DNA of 64,000 nt, taken from NCBI RefSeq assembly GCF_040954835.1, contig NC_090716.1, positions 12,151,275-12,215,274 of the forward strand, given 5' to 3'. The DNA is from Lepisosteus oculatus (Eukaryota > Chordata > Actinopteri > Semionotiformes > Lepisosteidae). Shown one piece after another: positions 22,533 through 32,200 of this stretch. Position numbers and translations under genes: made by a program. A model generated the notes under the pieces. The model was not told the DNA's origin. It saw only the letters and a program-made list of their open reading frames with translations, and made no database searches. Every line of letters begins with the position of its first letter. The stretch's first letter is position 1.

Positions 22533-25500
22533 TCAGAGATTTGTCAGCTCTTTCTGGAGCTGGTCAATCAGGTACTCCCCGAAACCTGTTTCATCCTTAC
22601 AGCCCACCCTCCTGGCATTAGTCAGGAGGGCGCCCACCACTTCGATCTTGCCAATGGCTGGTGTGACAAAACGCTTCTTGACCACGCTGGCTGTGTGAGG
22701 GTCTCCATTTTGCTTGCTCTGCTGACAGAGCTCCGTCAGGATTCTGGCCACCTCCTTCCACTGTGCCAGCATCAGTTCCAGGGCCTGCAGAACGCTGCCC
22801 ACTGCCTCGCACCCCGGTTTCTGCCAGAGACAATGCAGAGCGCCAGTTTAGAGATTCATGTCGCATTAACTGGGAGCTCTCGAGGGGATGTTTTATTATA
22901 CTGAGCACAGTTCAGTGAACAAGATTTTGTTTTTGGCTTTATATATTCTAATTAGGGAACAGGCATTTAAATGTATTCTCTCCTTCCTGCTATTTCTAAA
23001 TCATTCTGCACAATAGTCATAAACAAGATTACATTCTAAAATAGAGAAACTGGCTCTATGCAGTGAATATAAAACCTATGTAATAAACTTATATGTAGTG
23101 CCCTTGAAAGCGATCTCAAAGTTATTCGGCTATAGTGTGTCATCTGAATGTTCTTTTGCAGTCGAATACTTCAAAGTGTTCTGACAACAAGGACAGAGCA
23201 CATTATTCTCAGATCTTAAGTCTTTAAAGGATAACAAGGTGTCTCAAATTGCTGATGACGGACTCTTGCTTTACCTCAGGATCAATTTAACATGAATTCT
23301 AACAGCAGGGGAAACAGACAATACACAGTGCTACAGCAAGAACTTACTGTACATCTGGCGGTACAATTAAAGTAACCGTCCTTCTGTACATGCATTCATC
23401 TCCCCAGTTCTCCAGAACTCAGATGTAATGTCAACTCTGACAAGTATTACCGCTATAACCCCTGAAAAGTTCATATTTACCCCCTTTTTTCTCTTCCTTT
23501 GACTTGAGTGATTTATTTAATCAAAGATGAGCTCAAACACTGCAGTTCAAAGTGCTGTATATGTTCTGTTTTTTTAAAACACTTGCATATTAACGTTTTT
23601 ATCGTTCATTTTATGCAAGTACATATTTAAAACTGCACCAGTTGACCTGGCTGTGTATGAGGAATCCTGACCATGCTATGGTACAGCAGCTGTAAGGGCC
23701 AGGCCCGTACCTGGATGTCTTTATTGCAGTACTGTCCTCCTCGCTCTCGCAGGTATTCAAGCAGAGACTCTGCTTCCTTCTGCTCCTGCTCAGCTTCCTG
23801 GTGGAAAAATGCTGCTATTCTTGGTAAAGCAATATCATCCCGTTCAAACAGTTTCGCCTGTCAGAAACAAAAAACAGCGATATTGATCGTGTTTCAAGTA
23901 GGTGGCTGTGTCAGCATGTGTAGGCTGCAAAGGAACAGGCAGCCGGTTTATTCCTGCTGAAAAGAGAAGAAAGGAAACGCAATGTTCTACAGGTGTGATA
24001 TTGATAATGTCAGCTTTCTCTATTCTGAAACAATAAACATCCTATAAATATGCTAAATTCAACTTTTTATTTGGACATTTAATAAGACAGTAACTTCTGT
24101 AGTGATTTCATGCACATAACCCACAAATATTTCTACAAAGCTATACAATATGATCAAAAACAAAATGCAATAACTCTTTATATTTATTTATTTTAAAAAA
24201 TAATATATTTATTTAGATATTCTCAATATACTTATTGCTGGACAGCCAGGGTCCTTCAATCTAAATGGAACTTGTTGATAATTTGTAATTGTTCTCCATG
24301 GTTTATGCTATATTCCATTTATTTTAGTATAAACATAATACCGTCTGTAATGTAGTCTATGCCTTCATTTTTATTGCATAAGGATGGGTACATCTCTGAA
24401 CATTTTCAGCAGAACACTGCTTATTTGACACTTGTAGTGAACACACTTTTTTTTTTTTAAGTGCAACAGGGAAGACCTGCCCCTGGAACATTTTAGCAAT
24501 TAAACACCAAGTTTACCAAAATTCCTAACGTTTACATCTGAAAATCCAGCATATGTATATGCTGACCCAACAGTTGTGTTTTTGAAGATAAATTATTTGT
24601 TTAAAAAGTGTTTATCAAAATCTAGAATTAACTCAAAGCAAAGAAAACTGGAATAAATCTTGCATGTTGGATGAAAAGCCCTCGATTCGATACTAGAACT
24701 AACGGACTGAAATACCAGCTGCTGGAAGATGGAAGGAACATTCGCTAAAAGTTTCATTTAATAACCCAGTATTAGATTAAGTGCAGCATAAGGTATGAGT
24801 GTGAAACAGAAGTGAAAAAAGTTCTCATCTCAGTCTGAAGGAAGCCCTTGTGAGCAGTATGATGAATGGTGATTCATCTGAGACTGGGAAAAACTCTGAG
24901 ATATTAGAAGTGATGTTGTATTGGGATGCCACAGTTTTCTAAAAGATAACATATTCTCTGGTGAAGTGGATGATTGTGGCCAAGTTCATTCCAGTGCTCT
25001 TACCCTTTTGTCTTTGAATATTAAGCCCAAAACCCTGTTAGTATTGTTACTGTGTTTTTTTGGGGGGTAGGTTTTAATTTTGTAACAGTTCTCTATTTCC
25101 TGTAACAACGTCTGCTGCATAGATATGCTACTATCCTGCAACACACGTTCTCTAGACTGTGGGTCTTTCTTGGAAGTGAAGGGCTGTGCAAAAGTTAGTT
25201 GTTATTTGTAAATTTATGATGGGCTATCGTGCCCTTTTTAGTGCAATTACAAATCATACTTCATTGTAAAAGTTTTGGGAGCGTGACTCCCAGAAAGTTT
25301 ACACAAAACATTGTGATTTACCGCAAATTAATCATACTTAATTAATACAATACTTAAAACTGTGGCATCCCAATAAAACATCACTTCTAATATCTCAGAG
25401 TTCTTCCCAGTGAGATTAAAACACCTGTACTTTTTTTTCTGGATTGCTTTTTTCATCATGTTTTTGAACTGTATGAAACATTTAAAAAAATGTATTAAAA

Positions 25501-25905
25501 TATACGAACAACTTAAAAAAGGTTACTTACAATACATTTATAAGGGTATATTTATAGTTTATAAGCAGAGCGCAGTACTGTTATAGATGAAGTGATAAAT
25601 GCATTGGCTTTGTAGTCTAATTGGTAAATGTGTAATAACTCAAACCTCAATACCTCTTTTTGATAAGGAACAGAGAGAGGCTCTCAGAATAAAATACATA
25701 CAGTATCGTTCACGAAGACCAGCTTGTTTCGCCTTACCAGGGCTTGAAGTCGATAAGCAACCGCCATCAGCACCGTTATAACGCCGCACAAACTTTCCTC
25801 AACTACCAAGGGAAAGTTGTGCTTCACCCGGGTCCCGGTGAGCGTCCGGTGGGCCGTGCAGACAGGCAAGGTTAGTTTGAGCCGTTTGCCTGCAGGTTCC
25901 GACAT
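22533..25905 (-). CDS. Ferritin-like protein, divergent (3 exons, 200 aa)
   Basis: Exons: 25905-25738 (56 codons), 23857-23711 (49 codons) and 22820-22533 (95 codons plus TGA), all phase 0 with GT-AG ends. The second exon has exactly the 147-nt size and borders of ferritin H exon 2 (FERDDIALPRIAAFFHQEAE, ending RGGQYCNKDIQ). The last begins KPGCEAVGSVLQALEL and ends in the E-helix-like GFGEYLIDQ, but exons 3 and 4 of ferritin H are fused here. Aligned by eye to H ferritin, the ferroxidase ligands E27, Y34, H65 and Q141 become L, L, E and A, while E62 and E107 persist. Iron oxidation is therefore probably lost. The N-terminus is extended by about 19 residues and contains PAGKRLKL. It may be a structural/regulatory ferritin subunit, possibly ferritoid-like. 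A TATA-like GATTATATACG lies near 26097-26107. Identity as a ferritin-fold gene is firm; orthology is not. Confidence 0.85.
23896..23990. repeat. Copy of the foldback-type dispersed element
   Basis: 'ggctgtgtcagcatgtgtag', 'gctgcaaaggaaca', 'ggtttattcctgctgaaaag' match the outer part of the 10890-11085 repeat in the same orientation. It sits in an intron of the ferritin-like gene. Confidence 0.65.
24883..25411. mobile_element. MITE with about 56-bp inverted repeats
   Basis: The left arm 24883-24938 (ACTGGGAAAAACTCTGAGAT ... GGGATGCCACAGTTTT) and right arm about 25356-25411 are reverse complements with about two mismatches. The interior of some 420 bp shows no coding frame. Arm length and absence of a gene fit a MITE or foldback element. 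No target duplication could be fixed. It lies in an intron of the ferritin-like gene. Confidence 0.7.
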
Positions 25906-26109
25906 TTTATCAAAACTGTCGCTTAAAAATAAAATCGCGGAAAACGGAATCTACTGCAGATGATTTCACTGGAGCATGACGACCGAGTATTTGGCGGAAT
26001 GTTGTCATGTAGCAATCCCGGTAATTTTATAGGTTGTGAAAGAAAAAAAGTGGAGCAACTGCCTGCTCCGCAGTTAAATTTAGACTCTACAAGAAGGCGT
26101 ATATAATCC

Positions 26110-27390
26110 AGTTCTCTTCCCGTTCAGCTACTTTGTTCATCCGGTGCATTTGAGCTACAGGTTTTGAACTTTCCAAATTAGGTTACACATCAACGATCAA
26201 AAAGTTATGATAAAACTGGACGTTTGTAATGCAGTTGTGACTGTTGATTGTGGCGTACTGACACATAACGTGTTACTGCACACCTGAATTATAGACGTCA
26301 CCAAAAGCGCACCCCCTGTGCAGTAATCTTTTTAAACACTGTTTATGCACTTTGTCCGCGTATGTGCACGTACCTCGCCGCTTTTTTACCTAGAAAAAAA
26401 AACACTTTTCACACTCACTGTAAGGTCATTCATTTTAGGACGAGAGCTTCCACATATAATATTTATCGGGGCCGAATATCCTGTACTATAAAACTATAAT
26501 ACTGGTGACTTTTTCAATCTGCATCGTAAATGTCCTGATAGTAGATGATCTTAACTCGTGCAATGAGTGAAAAGCATACATTAGCACACATACAAACTTG
26601 TTTTTCCCCCCCAATTACCTTGGAAAAAATAACATGAATCGTTATCGTTAAATTATTTATTTTAAACAACCATACATACCTACAAGTGGCAAAGTATGGG
26701 CTTTAGGTTTCCAGCACAAGTTAAATTTACTCAAGTATTACAAACTGACATAAGGTTTCTGCAACTTTTGTAAGGACGACTATATAAGGTAGAAAAAGTC
26801 ACTGACAGCAAAACGTATATTGATAAGAAATAATATTTTCTATCTCCGAGGGAAATGACAACTTTAATAGCTTGGTACTATTGTAAAGGCGATCTGTTCA
26901 GAGAGAATGTGAAGAGATCATAGTATTCATTTATTATGCAAATATTTGGTATACAGTATATGACTTTACTAATGTACACATTTAACACATTATACAGTAA
27001 CTTAGAACAACATATTCATTGACCAAGTTGTAATTACACTATATCTGTGTGAAGATCTGTGCTTTGAATTGAATACATTGAGAAAACAAAGTTTAAACTG
27101 ATTGAGAATTGATGAGAAAAAAAAAACAACAACAGACATTGCAGTTACATCAGAGTGCAGTTGCCAAACAGAACAGTTCTTTGGTCATATGAGTGTTTTG
27201 GGGGAATGATTCAGTACTCATTTGTAATATTGAAACCGCACGTTCATTTTTTCCCTCTGGATCATAGAAGTAAACCATTTTACATCTGAGATGAGCAAAG
27301 CGGTGCTCAACTTTGATTGAACCATGCGGTAACTGAAGTATTTCCCAGCGATAAGCATCTGTTTTTCCAGCTCCAATAGACACGTGTTAC
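26110..27390. other. Interval between ferritin-like gene and second MRF
   Basis: Mostly AT-rich, with no assigned feature. An open frame on the minus strand (27383-27150) reads continuously but has no splice support and resembles no known domain. On the minus strand an AATAAA near 26935 could terminate the second MRF transcript. Confidence 0.4.
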
Positions 27391-27394
27391 GTTA

Positions 27395-27526
27395 TTATTG
27401 CCTGGTGTGTATTGTGAAGTCCTGAGTGTGAAAGACGGTGCTCTTTTGCCACGTGCCACTTGTCCAGAGCCTTCCCCCCGTCTTCCTGCTTTCCTCTGTG
27501 GATAACACACTGGAGGACGGCCAGTC
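27395..27526 (-). CDS. Candidate 3' exon of the second MRF gene
   Basis: After a TGCTCGTCCGCAG acceptor the frame opens as DWPSSSVLSTEESRK and runs 43 codons to TAA at 27395-27397. Phase 0 matches the donor of the bHLH exon (28550), which would give a 190-aa protein after a 1024-nt intron. DWPSSSVLS weakly recalls the QWPSVSDHS segment that opens MYF6 after its first exon. No helix III (SLxSIVDSI-like) is seen. The alternative is that the bHLH exon simply reads on to TAG at 28413. Confidence 0.3.
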   Translation of the reverse strand, partial: DWPSSSVLSTEESRKTGGRLWTSGTWQKSTVFHTQDFTIHTRQ

Positions 27527-28550
27527 CTGCGGACGAGCAAAAAGGTCAGGTCCAGACACTTGCCCGACAACATTACCAGCAAACTGCACATACGTCTCTT
27601 AGTGCTTTTGGAGTTTCTGCATAGTGAATGAAAATGTATCATCAGGCTAGTCTTGTAGCAAACGTTTTTTTTTTCTCAGCATATGACAAATTCTGAATCT
27701 TACATGAACATCATCTAGAAAAAGACACTCGGACAGTTAGAAAAGCACTGAATAGGAGATCATATGTCTTTCCCTTCTGCACCTTGTCTTTGTCCTCAGA
27801 GTGAGCAGATGTAGCGTCTTGTCTTGACTCTAGTATGGAACACTGTGGTGGTGGGACTGGTCAGCACAGCACTCAGGCTCATAGAAAACGAAAACAGAAA
27901 AGAGGAGAGAGGTTTGGACCAGCTAGCTTTGCAGGCTGAATTGTCATATTTAGTATAGGAAATTAAGCCTAGTAAACTGTTTAGTCTAAGCAATAGTGTA
28001 TCTCATAAATAAATACAAATGATCATTTTAAGTCCTGCTGTGGTATATAATCATAAATCACAGCAAATCTACATAGTAGAATTGTTTAAACTGCAGCATA
28101 AGCTAACAAAGAGCATAGGAACATACCAAAATCTGAAGCATCAAATGCAAAGCTTTATATCAGGAAAACCAAAAGAAAAAAATATATAGCAGTTATCTAC
28201 AGTAAATCAGTTGTAGTGCATCATCATTCATTGAAGTACTTTTTACCATTGCATTTTAGGGATAGTACAGATTTAACTGAGTATATATGTGAATTCCTTT
28301 ACTTGTCGCATTAAGATATGCTAAGTTGTATAAGATATACAATCTTTATAATTGATGTACTTATTTTTGGATTTTAAGTTTGTTTAGATGTTTTTTTTTT
28401 CTGAAAACAGGGCTAGCTGTCAAAAAGAGAGAGTGCATTACATCTGGGGGGGAGTTTAGAAAGTGTCCGAAATGAAAACTGCAAGGTCATCATATTTTCT
28501 TGTCTGTTTGGGATAGCTGGAAGAAAAACAATAATAAAGAGATTCCCTAC

Positions 28551-28991
28551 TTGAGGGCCGCAGTGGCAGGTGGCTATTCTGCTGCCGGGCACAGCTCCCT
28601 GTTCCCTCGCAGCTCCCAGGAGAGACTGTAGCCTCATTATGTGCTGTATGGCGTGGCGAAGAATCTCCACCTTGGACAGCCTCCGTTTGGGGTTTGGCAC
28701 CGTCTTTTGCTTCAGAGCTTCGAAAGCCTCGTTGACCCTTTTCAGCCTCTTCCTCTCCCTCAGAGTGGCAGCCCTCCTGCGGTCTGTCTGGGAGGGCCTT
28801 CTCTTATAGACCCCGCAGGCCCACACCACGCACTGCCTCTCTGAGAGTCCGGGCCGGGGAGAGGGGCCAATGTGTTCTTCTGTTGGACTGTTCATTCTAG
28901 AGCAGACCTGGGGTTCTGCCTCGTCATCCCCACTGTCTTTGCTGGTCGTTACATGCCGCTCATTAGCGCAGACAAAATGGGGATGCTGCAT
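28551..28991 (-). CDS. Second myogenic regulatory factor: Myf6/myogenin-like bHLH, exon 1 (147 codons)
   Basis: MRF-family DNA-binding protein, distinct from MyoD. Start: first in-frame ATG (28989-28991, context AAAATGC); the frame above begins at GTG. Seen in order: [15 protein letters not shown] (35-49), matching the EEHVLAPPGL segment of Myf6; a His/Cys-type motif [14 protein letters not shown] (52-65) with Trp and WAC kept but the second CxxC cysteine changed to Tyr; and bHLH about 71-125. The basic region [13 protein letters not shown] keeps the myogenic Ala-Thr. Helix 1 [16 protein letters not shown] is Myf6/MyoG type. Loop/helix 2 is [24 protein letters not shown]. The aromatic N-terminal activation segment of Myf6 is absent. 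There is no stop or frameshift in 147 codons. Exon end at donor CAA|GTAGGG, near where human MYF6 exon 1 ends. It is co-oriented with myod1 and about 12.6 kb upstream of it, mirroring MYF6-MYF5. MRF identity is firm; orthology and the 3' end are not. Confidence 0.88.
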
Positions 28992-29201
28992 TTTCCCCTC
29001 CAGTGAAATGCAGGTTCTGGAACCAGCTGTCACTGTGCAGAGATCTTTTGGGAGACGGTGCTTCTACTTCATTGCTGTTTTTTTTTATGTGTGGCTCTGC
29101 CTCCCCCCCCCACCCCCACCCCCCATCTTTGTTACTGTTGTGGAAAAGATTTCGATCTTAAATGCCTTTACAAAAGCAGTGGCAAAATTGAACTCACAGC
29201 T

Positions 29202-29211
29202 TTATATATAG
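29202..29211 (-). promoter_or_regulatory. TATA box / MEF2-consensus site of the second MRF gene
   Basis: The minus strand reads CTATATATAA, continuing AGC. It is at once a strong TATA box and a full match to the MEF2 consensus YTAWWWWTAR, 211 nt upstream of the ATG. MEF2 sites near the TATA box are a known feature of myogenin and Mrf4 promoters. E-boxes flank it: CAAGTG at 29231-29236 upstream and CAGCTG at 29024-29029 in the expected 5'UTR. Confidence 0.65.
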
Positions 29212-29219
29212 AAGCTTGT

Positions 29220-32200
29220 GAAACTCAATACAAGTGTCCTTTTACTTCAAACTGGTTTTTATTGGCACATTTCCATCTACTGGATGGGCATCCAGCTCAC
29301 TGTACAACATAAGTCCACAGCTACAGAGGAATCTACTACTGAACAACTGTTGGGGATTTGCGTTCCTATGGACTTTGTGGTGTCCTTTAATAAATTCTTT
29401 GTTGGGGGTTTCTTACGTCTTTCATTGTGGCAAGTGTTGCTCAGGGGACGTGAATATGTTCATCGGATGCTGCTTATCATGTTCTTACCATGGATTTTGA
29501 AGCACCCTGTGAAAAAATGGTGTGCTCTTTGAACTTCTGTGTTGCTGTATTATGTTTCTTTCTGGTTTCCTAGCAACCTGTTTGTGACGTTGGTCCTGGA
29601 GAGTCCATGGAAGATGCCACGGCAGAGGCCGCCAACATAGCCCCATCCCATCGGAGTGGAGTCAGAACACAAATGTCCCAGATCATTTTCAGAGTGTTTC
29701 AGAGTGTTTACAATCACAACATGGGGAGGGACCATAGGTCTTCTTCAGGGATTTTAACAGGTAGAAGTTACCTCTTTTTGTCAGGTCTCTGTACTTAGTA
29801 CAGATAGTAAAGTTTGACGAGCAAGCTTGGGATCGTGTAACATAATGAGCACAGCAAAGACGTAATTGTGAACATCACGGTCTATTATATTTTATTTTTT
29901 ACTCCCAAAATTCCATTCTGTCCATATAGTCTGTGGTTGAGTGTGCCAGTTAAACCCCCTGATAATTTGGTCCTCTTTAAATGTCTGTGCTAAAACGTTT
30001 CAGAGAACAGTAACTAATTTGTATTTTCAATAGATGTGTTTTTTTCATTTCTTGAGATCACTGTAGGAAGTAACCACAGACATGTAACATTGCACTATTA
30101 AATTGATGTGGTAGGTTAATGACTTAAATTCTTCTTCAATTAAGGCTTAATGCTTAATTGCTTATTTGGCTTTGATCACAGCTAGAAGCAGGAAGTGTTC
30201 CTTTATTAAACGGATATAAACAAAACCTGCCTGGAGCAAAGCAGTGTGCAGGCCTTTTAATGCAAAAGGAGCAGACAAAACAATGGAGTCCGATGACCCA
30301 AACAAAATCACCTTTTCAGCCAAACAGCTCATGGCCTGGGGTCCTCATGTAGTTCAGACATTTCACTGAACCGCTCAGTCATGTGATCTGCAGGGACATG
30401 GATTTGGATTTGTAACACCCCCTTTGCATAGTCCTGTAACTCAGAAATGGCAATCCATCATGTGTTGTTCCTCAAAGATCATTCATATGGGTTTATTTGA
30501 TGAGTTCTGAAAATTTCAAATGTAGTTAGAAGTAAAAAAAACTCATTCATTAGTCGCAGCTCTTAGCTGTACCTTTCTGAGAGAGAAATCTTGAACGGAT
30601 GTGTAAGAGCTCTGCACATGACGTGTGGAGGAGAGACCTACTGGCAAAGTGGCAACCTTGGTGGACATGGGATGTCATTCTTCACACCTGCTTCAGAGCG
30701 TAACGACAGCAAACTGCCTTAACCCTAGCCACTACAACACCAGCATTGTGCTGTGACACAGGCTGGGCAGAGATTACATTACACACTGATTAGAGCTTCA
30801 GTTACAGCCCCTTAGCGTGGACAATGGGGGATCAGAGCAGTGGACATGAGAGTTTTAACATGCCTTGTGCCTGAGGAGCAAAAGGGATTACTAATGAAAC
30901 AGCCAATTGCAAGCCATCCAAGAGCCACTTAACTGTTCTGACTGAAAATCCCAGCTTTTAGTTTGAACTGCTCAGTGTTGCAGTGACAGTCGCCTTCATT
31001 GGGATAAACACTGGCTTTAAGTCTTCTGCATACTTAGTTATGCAGATTTGTATCACCGTGTCTGTTCAAAAGTTAATGTCTGAACTGAGTCTTTGTAGGT
31101 TTATAGAAGCAACACAATTTATTGACAAATATGCATGGACATGAGCTCCTGATTTCCATTATCTTACAAATGGAAGTGATTAGTGTGAGGTATACTGAAG
31201 TATTGTTATTGTATTAATACATCCTGAACTGAATAATTAAATAAGAAGTACAGAGAGACGTAAAACACATATGCTGTATTTGACTATTTGCATTAGTACC
31301 TCAATTTTAAATTTTACAGCAACACGTGACTGGCCATCTTGTGCCTGTTGCTTGCTGGGTTGCTCCTCTGCAACCCCAAATTGGAAGAAGTGGTTAGAAA
31401 AGTTAGTTGGAGTTCCAATACATTGACATGCTTGGGTCTAGGAAACACTGGTATACTATGTCAGGTCATGTGCTTGTTACTGACATTTCTCTTCTGACTA
31501 AGACTTGCTGGGATCTAGATATGAACAGTCACTCAAGTCCGCCTCATCCAAGTCCTGCGTTGCTTGGCCATTGGCCATTTGAGAACTATTCTGACAGGAC
31601 CTCCCCACGTGTTGGGCAGTGATACGGCCTAGATTTGAACTGGCAGCTCCAGGGGCACAGGACACATGCTGATTTTTATCTTTGTTGTTTACTCTTCTAT
31701 TTTTAGACAATAGGGATGAAATATTTTGAGATTGCATTTGTTAGATTTATTTTTCTTTATAATGCAAAACAAATATTTGATAATGAGGTGTTAGGTGGGT
31801 GAGTCCCATAACAACTTGCCATAGCAATTTCAATAACCAGTGTCTCTTATGTGCTAAAATAAGGATCTAATTGTGGTAAATCATTACAGCCATGTGGCTA
31901 TTTTTTGAAACCGTTAAGCTCTTCCCGCAGAGATAATTCAGTTTTTAGCCCTTTGTTAATGCTCGGTATGCCAGTCTTGGAATGCTCCACAGTAATTTTA
32001 ATTCCTGTCTAGTGCCGCCATATGTATCTAAATATAATAAAGGTATTGTGTTTTATGCATGTAGCGATTTATATATTACTGATAATGTGAATGTTGATAA
32101 GAAGGATTGTGACACTATGTTTTACTACCTTAGATAATCACCATTGTATAAAAATGGGAGTCCAGTAACATATGTCAGTGTCCATCTTCCATACAGAAAC

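Noticed and set aside
22524-22904. Plus-strand open frame of 126 codons
   Set aside because: It is the antisense shadow of the last ferritin-like exon; the minus strand has the family match and splice sites.
25905-26000. Iron-responsive element in the ferritin-like 5'UTR
   Set aside because: A CAGTGA hexamer exists on the minus strand near 25968, but the flanks do not form the five-pair upper stem and bulged C of an IRE.
27150-27383. Continuous 77-codon minus-strand frame as another exon of the second MRF
   Set aside because: No MRF helix III or other known motif, and no convincing acceptor and donor in the right phase.
28517-28550. 34-nt 'intron' in the second MRF (GTAGGG ... TTCCAG)
   Set aside because: Too short for vertebrate splicing; one of the two sites must be unused.
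28992-29033. Longer N-terminus (TAGSRTC...) for the second MRF
   Set aside because: It begins at GTG; the first in-frame ATG with good context is at 28989-28991.
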